A stretch of DNA of 37,247 nt, taken from assembly GCA_964001305.1 (NCBI GenBank), contig CAXFAI010000043.1, forward strand, positions 1-37,247. The letters are read 5' to 3'. Made by a program: the position numbers and the translations under genes. Source of the DNA: CAJXMH01 sp964001305. GTDB taxonomy: Bacteria; Bacteroidota; Bacteroidia; Flavobacteriales_E; Vicingaceae. Every line of letters starts with the position of its first letter. The first letter of the stretch is position 1. Under the pieces are notes generated by a model. That model worked only from the letters and a program-made list of their open reading frames with translations, was not told where the DNA came from and made no database searches. Positions 16,116-23,986 of this stretch are shown in pieces.

Positions 16116-16670
16116 TTGAAAAGATTATATTTTTTATTAATCCTTTTTTTACAACCCTTTCTTCTATATCAGCAGGACTTTAAAGATCGCTATTATATCT
16201 ACGATTATGAGAAGTACGAGCGTATTGCAAATAGAGCAGATAGGTCAGTGTTGAAAAGAAGTTACGCGTTTAAGAAAGTAGAACAAACTGAAAAAGAACC
16301 ATACAAACTAAAAGATATTGAGCAGAAATTATATCATTTAACTTATTTTTTAAAGAAAAATAAGTGGAACGAAACTAAAATGTTCTTGAGTTTGCATGAT
16401 TCTACTCTAAAAGTTCATCAGTTTTATTTAGGCTTTAAAAATTTCATGTATGGTAAATATGAAGCGTGTTTGAATAATTTAAAGGATTGTTCAATCCCTG
16501 CATTTAGCTTTTATATTTTATTACTTAAAGCGGATTGTTACTACGAATTAAATTATGATGATACCGAAATTCTTGATGCATATCAGAGAACAATTGATGC
16601 TGCAACAGATGAAATTCAAAAGAAAATTATCAGAGATAGGGTAAAATATTTAAGATATAAAGATGAATAA
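16116..16670 (+). CDS. Unknown secreted protein, helical-repeat-like
   Basis: 184 residues from TTG 16116; no ATG is available before the hydrophobic leader (LYFLLILFLQPFLLY). The mature part is charged and Tyr/Lys-rich (DRYYIYDYEKYERIANRADRS). The second half, with FYLGFKNFMYGKYEACLNNLKDC and FYILLLKADCYYELNYDDTEILDAYQRTIDAA, has the spacing of TPR-like helices. I do not recognise a family. It overlaps the following lipoprotein gene by eight bases, so the two are probably made together. The sequence is AT-richer than its neighbours and could be lineage-specific. Confidence 0.55.
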   Translation: MKRLYFLLILFLQPFLLYQQDFKDRYYIYDYEKYERIANRADRSVLKRSYAFKKVEQTEKEPYKLKDIEQKLYHLTYFLKKNKWNETKMFLSLHDSTLKVHQFYLGFKNFMYGKYEACLNNLKDCSIPAFSFYILLLKADCYYELNYDDTEILDAYQRTIDAATDEIQKKIIRDRVKYLRYKDE

Positions 16671-17400
16671 ACTAAAGCAATATATTGTGCTTAGCTTTTT
16701 AACTCTAGTGTTATTTAGCAGTTGTACTTCAAGATTAAAAATACAAGAAAATTTGATTGCCAATAAGCAATCAATCTTTTACCTTTCGGAAATCCCTAAG
16801 GGTGAAAAGAAAGAGGGTCTATTAATAAATTCACCATCAGTTAGAATTGATTCAGCACTATCAAAATATACAACCGTAGAAAATCAAGGCTCATTCTTAA
16901 TCCCATTTTTAGTTTTTAATTATTGGGAAGCTCAAAAAGAATGTAGTCTTGGATTAGATGCATTAGCTGCAAGTCCTGACACCTCTTTTAAACAAAACCT
17001 TTTAAAAGATATCAGAAGGTCAGCTATTTTTGAAGTAGATAGCCTGAATGGTTCAGAGTATGACTTGGAAGTTTCCATAGACCAAATTAGTGCGAAAGGA
17101 CCATACAACAGTCAGGGCTTTTGTGTCTTTGCTTTGTTCTTTTATTTTTATTCCTTTGGCGATTATGCTGGTCCTGCAGAGTCTACTCTAAGTGTATCTT
17201 ATAAACTTAAAAATTCAGGAAAAGTAGTTAAGTCTAATTCATTTTCATATGTCAAGGAAGGTGATATATTGAATAAAGGATACAAAAATAAAAAGGAATT
17301 GATTTCGGTATACTCAACTAGTATGGCAGAAGCTACTTCTCATAATTATCGAAATGCGATTAAGGACATAATTGAAGATTTAAATAGTTACTTCCAATAA
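16663..17400 (+). CDS. Unknown lipoprotein
   Basis: 245 residues. Lipobox LFSSC with Cys at residue 21 follows a basic start and hydrophobic core (MNKLKQYIVLSFLTLVLF). The mature protein has beta-like stretches (VEVSIDQI-type: YDLEVSIDQISAKG; STLSVSYKLKNSGKVVKSNSF) with a hydrophobic insert FCVFALFFYFYSFGDYAG (about residues 151-168). It is coupled to the upstream gene. No family recognised; possibly a periplasm-facing outer-membrane lipoprotein. Confidence 0.65.
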   Translation: MNKLKQYIVLSFLTLVLFSSCTSRLKIQENLIANKQSIFYLSEIPKGEKKEGLLINSPSVRIDSALSKYTTVENQGSFLIPFLVFNYWEAQKECSLGLDALAASPDTSFKQNLLKDIRRSAIFEVDSLNGSEYDLEVSIDQISAKGPYNSQGFCVFALFFYFYSFGDYAGPAESTLSVSYKLKNSGKVVKSNSFSYVKEGDILNKGYKNKKELISVYSTSMAEATSHNYRNAIKDIIEDLNSYFQ

Positions 17401-17424
17401 TTAATACGGTATAATATTTTTTTT

Positions 17425-17444
17425 CATCTCCTTACATCTCCTTA
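17425..17444 (+). repeat. Tandem 10-mer CATCTCCTTA x2 upstream of accC
   Basis: Two perfect head-to-tail copies of CATCTCCTTA, running into TAATTTAG (17443-17450), which is one base off the TAnnTTTG -7 consensus. It lies 26-45 bases before accC. It could be a regulator site or chance. Confidence 0.45.
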
Positions 17445-17469
17445 ATTTAGCCCAAGCCAAAAAATACCT

Positions 17470-18951
17470 ATGAAAAAGATTTTAGTAGCCAATAGAGGAG
17501 AAATTGCCTTACGTGTAATGCGTACGGCCAAAGAAATGGGAATCAGTACAGTAGCCGTTTTTTCAGAAGCTGATCGGGATGCTTTGTTTGTACGATTTGC
17601 TGATGAAGCCGTATGTATTGGGCCCGCAGCATCTTCTGAATCTTATTTAAGGGGCGATAAAATCATTGAGGTATGTAAAGAGTTATCAGTAGATGGCATT
17701 CATCCGGGATATGGTTTCTTGTCTGAAAATGCAGATTTTGCACGAAAGGTTTCTGATGCCGGTATTACTTTAATTGGTCCTTCACCAGAAGCCATGGAAG
17801 TAATGGGAAGCAAGTTGGCGGCTAAAGCTGCAGTAAAAGAGTATAACATTCCTTTGGTGCCTGGTACAGATGAAGCAGTAACAGATGTAGATGAGGCTGC
17901 AAAAATTGCGGCAGAGGTGGGTTTTCCCATTTTGGTAAAAGCTTCTGCCGGTGGTGGTGGAAAAGGAATGAGAATAGTAGAAAAAGCGGAAGATTTTAAA
18001 GAACAAATGGACCGTGCCGTTTCTGAGGCTATTTCTGCTTTTGGTGATGGTGCTGTTTTTATTGAGCGATTTGTAGGTTCTCCACGTCATATAGAAATTC
18101 AGATTTTGGCGGATACCCATGGAAATATTGTGTATTTATTTGAGCGTGAATGTTCCATTCAACGTCGACATCAAAAAGTAATTGAAGAAGCGCCTTCAGC
18201 AGTTTTAACCCCCGAATTGAGAAAAGAAATGGGTGAAGCAGCAGTTGGAGTAGCCAAAAGCTGTAATTATGTGGGTGCAGGAACCGTAGAGTTTTTGTTG
18301 GACGAAAAGCACAATTTCTACTTTTTAGAAATGAACACCCGTTTGCAAGTAGAGCATCCGGTTACGGAACAAATTACAGGCATTGATTTGGTGCGTGAGC
18401 AAATTAACATTGCAAGAGGGGAGAAGCTTTCTTTTTCTCAAGAAGATTTAAAAATTCAAGGTCATGCCTTTGAAGTGCGTGTTTATGCAGAAGATCCTAA
18501 AAATAATTTCTTGCCAGACATTGGAACTTTAGAAACCTATGTTCGTCCACAAGGTTTGGGTGTTCGAGTAGATGATGGTTTTGAAGAAGGAATGCAAATT
18601 CCCATTTATTACGATCCGATGATTGCTAAGTTGGTAACCTTTGGAAAAGACCGAGAAGAGGCAAGACAACGCATGTTACGTGCCATTGATGAGTATCAAA
18701 TTAGTGGAGTACAAACCACTTTAGACTTCTGTAAGTTTACGCTAAAGCACGATGCCTTTATCAGTGGAAATTTTGATACCAATTTTGTAAAACATCATTT
18801 TAAGCCAGAGTATTTGGATGAAAGCAATGAAGCTGAAGCTGAAATTGCAGCGCTTTTGGCAGCGAAGTTGGTAGAAGAAAATACGCAAACAACAGCCTCA
18901 GTTACACCTTCTGAAACGCGTAGTAAATGGAAGGTAAATCGAATGAGATAG
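17470..18951 (+). CDS. accC: Acetyl-CoA carboxylase biotin carboxylase subunit
   Basis: 493 residues. Carboxylates biotin on its carrier protein with ATP and bicarbonate, the first half-reaction of acetyl-CoA (or another acyl-CoA) carboxylase. It shows MKKILVANRGEIALRVMRTAKEMGI at the N-terminus, KASAGGGGKGMRIV (ATP-grasp glycine loop), FIERFVGSPRHIEIQILAD, ERECSIQRRHQKVIEEAPS and EMNTRLQVEHPVTEQITGIDLV. The last 45 residues (ESNEAEAEIAALLAAKLVEENTQT...) extend beyond E. coli AccC and resemble the acyl-CoA-carboxylase alpha subunits of Bacteroidota, but no BCCP domain follows. No accB or carboxyltransferase gene is nearby, so the carrier must be encoded elsewhere; propionyl-CoA carboxylase use is an alternative. 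Confidence 0.92.
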   Translation: MKKILVANRGEIALRVMRTAKEMGISTVAVFSEADRDALFVRFADEAVCIGPAASSESYLRGDKIIEVCKELSVDGIHPGYGFLSENADFARKVSDAGITLIGPSPEAMEVMGSKLAAKAAVKEYNIPLVPGTDEAVTDVDEAAKIAAEVGFPILVKASAGGGGKGMRIVEKAEDFKEQMDRAVSEAISAFGDGAVFIERFVGSPRHIEIQILADTHGNIVYLFERECSIQRRHQKVIEEAPSAVLTPELRKEMGEAAVGVAKSCNYVGAGTVEFLLDEKHNFYFLEMNTRLQVEHPVTEQITGIDLVREQINIARGEKLSFSQEDLKIQGHAFEVRVYAEDPKNNFLPDIGTLETYVRPQGLGVRVDDGFEEGMQIPIYYDPMIAKLVTFGKDREEARQRMLRAIDEYQISGVQTTLDFCKFTLKHDAFISGNFDTNFVKHHFKPEYLDESNEAEAEIAALLAAKLVEENTQTTASVTPSETRSKWKVNRMR

Positions 18952-18981
18952 TATTTAGGTAAAAGTTTAAGGATAAAAGTA

Positions 18982-19007
18982 AAAAGCTAGTCTATATTTT
19001 AGCTTTT
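18982..19007. terminator. Weak hairpin between accC and the 2OG oxygenase gene
   Basis: AAAAGCTA pairs with TAGCTTTT across a 10-base loop. T-rich sequence is only moderate on either side. It could serve the two convergent genes but is weak. Confidence 0.4.
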
Positions 19008-19066
19008 GTCTTTCATCCCATTTGTATGCTGACCTGAATAAGAAATACTCCAAATCCAAAGATTTA

Positions 19067-19654
19067 TTAGCGATAAGGTGGACCTGATGCCCAAGCCACA
19101 ATGGATTGGCGTTTGCCTTTGGTAATTGGCGTTACCCGATGCATGATAAAAGAAGGAAAGACGATAGCTGTTCCTTTTTCTCGTGGAGCTGTGACAATAT
19201 TCTGATTAATCATAAACTGTAAGTCGCCTCCTTCATATTCATCAGGGTCAGAAAGTTGAACGGTTAAACTGAGTTTTCGGTCTGAAATTTCTCCTGGGCC
19301 GAAATCTAAATGCCAATCAAAAAAGTCACCTTGCCCGTAGCGCGTTAATTGCAAGCCTTGCATAAAGCCACTTAAGTCAAAACCATAACGTTCCTGATTT
19401 GCTTTTTGTGACATACCCGCTAAACGATCAAACAACCAATGGTTTTGAGCGGTATAATCCAAATGCATAACACTACTTTGACGTAAATCTTCTTTGTATT
19501 TGCTTGCCCCACTTACTTCGGCTTTTTCCACTTGATCTTCTTCCCAAAAATCTAAGATTCGATTGATTTCATGAGGTAAAATAATTCCTTGAAAGTAGAT
19601 GAACTCGATAAAATGAGGATTTTGAGGCTGCGGGAAGGAATAGGTGTTTTGCAT
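19067..19654 (-). CDS. 2OG-Fe(II) dioxygenase (PKHD/prolyl-4-hydroxylase type)
   Basis: 195 residues. The iron ligands can be read as H115 and D117 (DWHLDFG) and H172 (IMHRVTP), and R182 in KGKRQSIVAW is the 2-oxoglutarate-binding basic residue. GGDLQFM and GTAIVFPSF are the usual intervening strands. The arrangement is that of the P4Hc/PKHD family, which hydroxylates protein or small substrates using O2 and 2-oxoglutarate. The N-terminal 80 residues are helical and specific. It sits downstream of the receptor gene beyond a strong terminator, so it is probably separate from that system. Confidence 0.88.
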   Translation of the reverse strand: MQNTYSFPQPQNPHFIEFIYFQGIILPHEINRILDFWEEDQVEKAEVSGASKYKEDLRQSSVMHLDYTAQNHWLFDRLAGMSQKANQERYGFDLSGFMQGLQLTRYGQGDFFDWHLDFGPGEISDRKLSLTVQLSDPDEYEGGDLQFMINQNIVTAPREKGTAIVFPSFIMHRVTPITKGKRQSIVAWASGPPYR

Positions 19655-19692
19655 CTTGTTTTTTCAATTTATTGCTTGCTAAAATAAAGAAA

Positions 19693-19723
19693 CAAGCCGA
19701 TAGTTTTTTACGCTATCGGCTTG
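19693..19723 (-). terminator. Terminator of the TonB receptor gene
   Basis: Perfect 11-bp stem CAAGCCGATAG / CTATCGGCTTG with a 9-base loop. On the minus strand it is followed by TTTCTTTATTTT. It closes the sigma/FecR/receptor cluster. Confidence 0.85.
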
Positions 19724-19747
19724 AATCCTAATTACAGGAACAACAAA

Positions 19748-22093
19748 CTAAAAACTAATGGTATAACTAATCACAGGCAGAGTAGTGAGCTGCGGAATGT
19801 TTTCCACTTCATTGGTAACATCATTAAAATAGTAATCAATAGGCGTTTCTGAACCCAAAACGTTCTGAACATCAAGTTTTAATTCATGACTTAATTTGGG
19901 TTTTTCTACTCGATAGCTGATGGCCAAGTTTAAAAAACTAGCATCAGGAGCTTTTTTACTGTAAGTCGTATTTTCAGGATTTACCTCTTCCCCGGCTGCA
20001 ATAGAGGCTTCCAAATCTATTGGCGTATATCTTCTTCCGCCTAACAAGGTAACACGGGTGTTTAAGGCCAAAGTTTTGTGATCGCCTTTGCCAACCTTAA
20101 ATTCCTTTCCGGCAAGTATATTGGCCGTGTAATTTCCGTTGTATCTCGATTTTTTCCATTCTCCGGCGTAGGTTTTGTATTCTGCATCGTACACAGAACC
20201 AGTAATTAGGAAATAGTAATCTTTATTGAAAAAGCGCTCCAAGGTTACTTCTACGCCCATATTTCGGCCTTCACCCTCGTTTACCAAAGCCACATCCGTA
20301 AAAGAGCCACTTTGATTGATTACTGAAAAATCGCTGTTTATATTTTTCTCCACCGGAATGTCGTATAAGTTTTGGTAGTATGCTTCCACCTTCAAAAAGA
20401 GATTTTTAGTCAACACATTTTCATAGCCCAAAACATAATGAGCAGCTTTTAGCATTTCCATGTCTTTATTGGGAAAAGAATAATTGCTATTAGCATCTTG
20501 TACCGCTGCAAAGTGGTTAGGTAAGCCGGCCATTTTACTGTGTAATCCATAGCCTGCGGTAAAGGTTTGCGTTTCATCAAACTGAAAACGCAAAGCAGCT
20601 CTCGGTTCCACAACGATTTCATCGTTTAAAGAACTCTTAGAAAAATGAAGCCCATTGACTGCTGTTAATTGTTCAGTTATTCGCCACTGCCAGCTTGCAA
20701 AAGTTCTGGCAATTCCAGCTGAGCCATCATTTTGCTGACCAATGTAATAGGCTTCTTGAGGAATTTCGTAATAACGACTGTTGTAGTCAAAGTAGTTTTC
20801 TTCAAATCGAATTCCGGTTTGAAATTGATGTCTTGCATTTAATTTGTGGTTAAACGTGGTGGCAAAACGAATGCTTGAACGGTCTAATTTCGAATTCACA
20901 AACTCTTTTCTGTATTCGGTTTTATAGGGTCTTTTTTCCGTGTATTCACTACTTGTGGAAGAATATGAAAGAATACTCTTCAAATAACTTTTTGGACCTA
21001 ATGGCATAAAATGATTGATTCCTCCAACGGCCAAACTGCTATTTTGAACAAACTCTTCCAGCACCACATCTTCATTGTCTTCTTTGGTTTCTTCACCGTT
21101 TATTTCACTTATTCCACCTAAGCCAAACAAAGAAAATACACCCGCTTTTTCGGTAGGTAAGAAAACATTAAAATTGAGGTCTTGATATTTGGGTACACCG
21201 CCGAAGTCTACAACTCCTAATTCATCTAGTAAGCTTAATGTAGAGTAGCGATAGTTTACCAAATAACTGCCATTATAGTCTTTCTTCAGGGGGCCTTCTG
21301 CGGTTAAGTCGGTTCCCAGAACCCCAAGTCCAAAACTGTATTCGGCTTTTTCATTGTTTCCTTTTCTTAATCGCATGTCAAAAATCCCTGAAAGGGCATT
21401 GCCATATTCCGGTGCAAAAGCGCCTGTGTAAAAGTCAGAATTGGCTAACAAATTGCTGTTCAAGGCATTAATCGGACCTCCTGTTAAACCTTCTTCCGCA
21501 AAATGGTTGGGGTTGGGAATTTCAACACCTTCTAATCGCCATTGTATAAAGCGTGGGTTGTTTCCGCGAACAATAATGTCGTTATTTCCTGTTCCTTCAT
21601 TAATAACTCCTGCAAATGAAGATACCAAACGAGCGGGATCGCTGATGGCTCCGGCATGTCGTTTTGACTCTTCTACAGATAATTGCTTGGAAGAAAGCAT
21701 GGCCATTTCGTTGCTTGCTTCTGTTTTTTTACTGCCTTGAATGACCACTTCATCCAATTGATGAAAGGATTCACGAAGCTCAATGGTTAGTACTTTTTCT
21801 TTACCAGAGATAAGTAGAACATTGGGAAGGTTTAGCGATTCATAACCCACATAAGAAACTTGAATGTTTAAACGACCAACTGGAACTTCTTCAATTTTAA
21901 AATTTCCGTCCATATCGGTGGTGGTCCCCAACAAAGGATCTGAATTTGAAATAACCACATTGGCAAAGGGAATACCAGCTTTGGTATCGGTATCGATTAC
22001 TTTTCCTCTTACGGTTTGTGTTGGCTTTTGAGCGCTTAGTATAAATGGAATTAAAAGCGCTAAACTGACTAAAATGAATTGATGCTTGTTCAT
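19748..22093 (-). CDS. TonB-dependent outer-membrane receptor
   Basis: 781 residues from ATG 22091-22093, preferred because MNKHQFILVSLALLIPFILSAQ is a clean signal peptide and because the upstream extension to 22123 would start inside the ECF promoter motif. Domains: carboxypeptidase-regulatory-like beta sandwich (QTVRGKVIDTDTKAGIPFANVVI...LTIELRES, about residues 25-110), plug (LDEVVIQGSKK...NDIIVRGNNPRFIQWRLEGVEIPNPNHF), then a 22-strand-type barrel ending LPVISYTISF. It lacks an N-terminal STN signalling domain. Substrate is not evident; a siderophore, oligosaccharide or peptide are all possible. Gene order and the shared promoter place it under the adjacent ECF sigma factor. Confidence 0.93.
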   Translation of the reverse strand: MNKHQFILVSLALLIPFILSAQKPTQTVRGKVIDTDTKAGIPFANVVISNSDPLLGTTTDMDGNFKIEEVPVGRLNIQVSYVGYESLNLPNVLLISGKEKVLTIELRESFHQLDEVVIQGSKKTEASNEMAMLSSKQLSVEESKRHAGAISDPARLVSSFAGVINEGTGNNDIIVRGNNPRFIQWRLEGVEIPNPNHFAEEGLTGGPINALNSNLLANSDFYTGAFAPEYGNALSGIFDMRLRKGNNEKAEYSFGLGVLGTDLTAEGPLKKDYNGSYLVNYRYSTLSLLDELGVVDFGGVPKYQDLNFNVFLPTEKAGVFSLFGLGGISEINGEETKEDNEDVVLEEFVQNSSLAVGGINHFMPLGPKSYLKSILSYSSTSSEYTEKRPYKTEYRKEFVNSKLDRSSIRFATTFNHKLNARHQFQTGIRFEENYFDYNSRYYEIPQEAYYIGQQNDGSAGIARTFASWQWRITEQLTAVNGLHFSKSSLNDEIVVEPRAALRFQFDETQTFTAGYGLHSKMAGLPNHFAAVQDANSNYSFPNKDMEMLKAAHYVLGYENVLTKNLFLKVEAYYQNLYDIPVEKNINSDFSVINQSGSFTDVALVNEGEGRNMGVEVTLERFFNKDYYFLITGSVYDAEYKTYAGEWKKSRYNGNYTANILAGKEFKVGKGDHKTLALNTRVTLLGGRRYTPIDLEASIAAGEEVNPENTTYSKKAPDASFLNLAISYRVEKPKLSHELKLDVQNVLGSETPIDYYFNDVTNEVENIPQLTTLPVISYTISF

Positions 22094-22112
22094 AAAATTG
22101 AGTTGTTGTTTC

Positions 22113-22144
22113 TTGTATGACAAGCATCATTTGTTTTACCCCTA
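22113..22144 (-). promoter_or_regulatory. Candidate ECF sigma promoter for the TonB receptor
   Basis: Minus strand reads TAGGGGTA, 13 bases, TTGTCATACAA. The same two blocks at the same spacing occur upstream of fecR (24983-25014). Read as an ECF promoter it is GGGGTA (-35), 15 bases, GTCATA (-10), a spacing normal for ECF sigma factors. GTCATA ends 22 bases before ATG 22093, so the leader would be about 15 bases. Confidence 0.7.
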
Positions 22145-22243
22145 AAGGAATTACAATTTTTTTTGAAAAATTTAAAACTTATCTTGAAGTGGAGGTCTGA
22201 AAAGGGTTTTAGCCAATTTTTTGTTTATCAGAAAATGGAAATC

Positions 22244-23986
22244 TTATAAAAAATCTCTTAGTCCAATAGCTAGTCGAAAGCCTACCCAAGCTTGAAAGCG
22301 TATGGAAGAAGCCCTTGTGTTGAGGAAAGAGTAGGGAGGTAAATCTTCGTAATTGCCTTGTTTTGTCAGTTTGTTTTCAAAAACCAATAAATTGAGAGAA
22401 GGGCCATAGGAAATGCGCCATTTGTGTTGGGCTTTGTTCTGCATTAAGAATTGATATTTTACCAAGCCATAATGATAAAAAGAACTTTTCACTTTTTTGT
22501 GGAGCCAATGAAAAAGCAATTCGGAATTGAATGGTCGATTGTTGGCATTCAAAAACTCAGTACCTAAACCTAAACCATAATTCCAGAAGAAGTCATTTTG
22601 ATGGTAGCTCATTCCTGCGGAGTAGATGTTGTACAATTTGGGTACGCCCATTTTAAGCGCCACATTTCCAAAAGAAAGTTCATCGCTCGAAAATTCAACT
22701 TGAAACAATCCTCCTCTTCTAACAAAACTGACTAAACCTACAGGTATACCATCGGCCGAATCAGCTACATTTACGATGCCAATTTGCTTGCCTTTTAAGA
22801 TGGTAGCATAATTTACCGGTGCAATTTGTAAGCCCTCTGCTTCTTGAATAACCGCATTTAAACCTCCACTAATTTGGGTTCCTTTTAAGTTGGTAGCTTG
22901 GTTAAATCCACCAGCTAATTGAACGCCTTTGCTTTCACCCAAAACTACATTAGCTCCACCGGCTCCTTGCAAGCCCGATTGATCGCCGTAAACAAAATTA
23001 ATTCCACCACTTAGTTGTGTGCCTTCCATTTGTTGACCGACTACATTAGCTCCGCCTGAAAGTTGTACACCATCAACTATGCCTCCTACAAAGTTAAAGC
23101 CGCCCGCCAATTGCCATCCATAAGAGAATTTACGGTTGATGTTAAAAGCGCTGCCAAGCTCTAGCGTGTGAGTGCCGTAATTAAAACCTCCAATTAAATT
23201 GAAGGAGTAATTGTTGGACACATTTCCACTCATTTTTTGGTTGGTACTTATGCCAGGAAAAAGTGAGAACTGATAAGCTCGATAAAAATTGAAAGGAGAT
23301 AATTCGGTGCGTTTTTGAACCTTTTTGGGAACTAGAACACGTGAATAAGTAAAGGTTTCGTAGCCTTTTTGCGGCATAGGACTAATGTCCTTTTCTATTT
23401 CTGCAGGCGATAAAGCAGACAATTGGATGCTTACTTTTTCTTCACCAAAATCAATACGGATTAAAGAGTCTTTAAAGCCTTCTTTGCTAATCGAAAGATG
23501 TAATTCTTGGAAGTTTTCTGCTTCCACTTCTAAGGTAAAGGTGCCATTTTCATTACTGAATGTAGAAGCCAAAGCAGAGACTTCTAATACCAAGGCGCCC
23601 TTGATTGGTTTTTGATTCTGGGAGGAGAGAATTTTCCCTTCTAACTTTACTTTTTCATTCGTTCCTTCAATTTTTTGTTGAAGGATTATGCTGTTGCCCA
23701 ACTCTTGAATGATAATGCTGTTTGGTAAAATTTGATGAAAGATGTAGGCTGCTGATTTTTGCTTGAAATTGAGATCGTATAGACTTTTGTCTTCTAGTAT
23801 ACTTGGGTTAAAAGACAGGTTAAATTCAGCTTTTTCTGCTGCTAAAAAGAGCGCATCACTCAATCGAATTTCGGCTTCAATGAGGTCAATTTTTTTACGC
23901 TGAAAATTGCTTTCCGATTGTGCAAAAGCAGAAAGAAAAATTCCACAAAAGCAAAATAATAATAAACCGCTTTTTAAGGACTGCAC
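22244..23986 (-). CDS. STN-domain protein with LA_2272-type surface repeats
   Basis: 580 residues, with signal peptide SGLLLFCFCGIFLSAFAQ. Residues about 33-108 (IRLSDALFLAAEKAEFNLSFNPSIL...FHQILPNSIIIQELGNSIILQQK) are an STN domain, the periplasmic module that in FecA-like receptors contacts FecR. Residues about 115-192 are a carboxypeptidase-regulatory-like beta sandwich (KLEGKILSSQNQKPIKGALVL). Residues about 285-420 hold nine repeats of about 15-16 residues with the core G.QLSGG.N (GVQLSGGANVVG, GTQLSGGINFV), the LA_2272 surface-repeat type. The C-terminus is barrel-like. It overlaps fecR by 13 bases. It probably replaces the receptor's missing STN domain; this is inference. Confidence 0.85.
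   Translation of the reverse strand: MQSLKSGLLLFCFCGIFLSAFAQSESNFQRKKIDLIEAEIRLSDALFLAAEKAEFNLSFNPSILEDKSLYDLNFKQKSAAYIFHQILPNSIIIQELGNSIILQQKIEGTNEKVKLEGKILSSQNQKPIKGALVLEVSALASTFSNENGTFTLEVEAENFQELHLSISKEGFKDSLIRIDFGEEKVSIQLSALSPAEIEKDISPMPQKGYETFTYSRVLVPKKVQKRTELSPFNFYRAYQFSLFPGISTNQKMSGNVSNNYSFNLIGGFNYGTHTLELGSAFNINRKFSYGWQLAGGFNFVGGIVDGVQLSGGANVVGQQMEGTQLSGGINFVYGDQSGLQGAGGANVVLGESKGVQLAGGFNQATNLKGTQISGGLNAVIQEAEGLQIAPVNYATILKGKQIGIVNVADSADGIPVGLVSFVRRGGLFQVEFSSDELSFGNVALKMGVPKLYNIYSAGMSYHQNDFFWNYGLGLGTEFLNANNRPFNSELLFHWLHKKVKSSFYHYGLVKYQFLMQNKAQHKWRISYGPSLNLLVFENKLTKQGNYEDLPPYSFLNTRASSIRFQAWVGFRLAIGLRDFL
22715..23125 (-). repeat. Coding repeats G-x-Q-[LI]-[SA]-G-G-x-N in the STN protein
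   Basis: Nine consecutive units of about 15-16 residues: GWQLAGGFN, GVQLSGGAN, GTQLSGGIN, GLQGAGGAN, GVQLAGGFN, GTQISGGLN, GLQIAPVN, GKQIGIVN, GIPVGLVS. Regular short beta units like these can stack as a beta-solenoid or fold as hairpins. The DNA copies are diverged. Confidence 0.8.

Noticed and set aside
22094..22123. Ten extra N-terminal residues for the TonB receptor from a TTG at 22123
   Set aside because: The extension overlaps the ECF promoter block and would put a polar stretch before the signal peptide; ATG 22093 is better.
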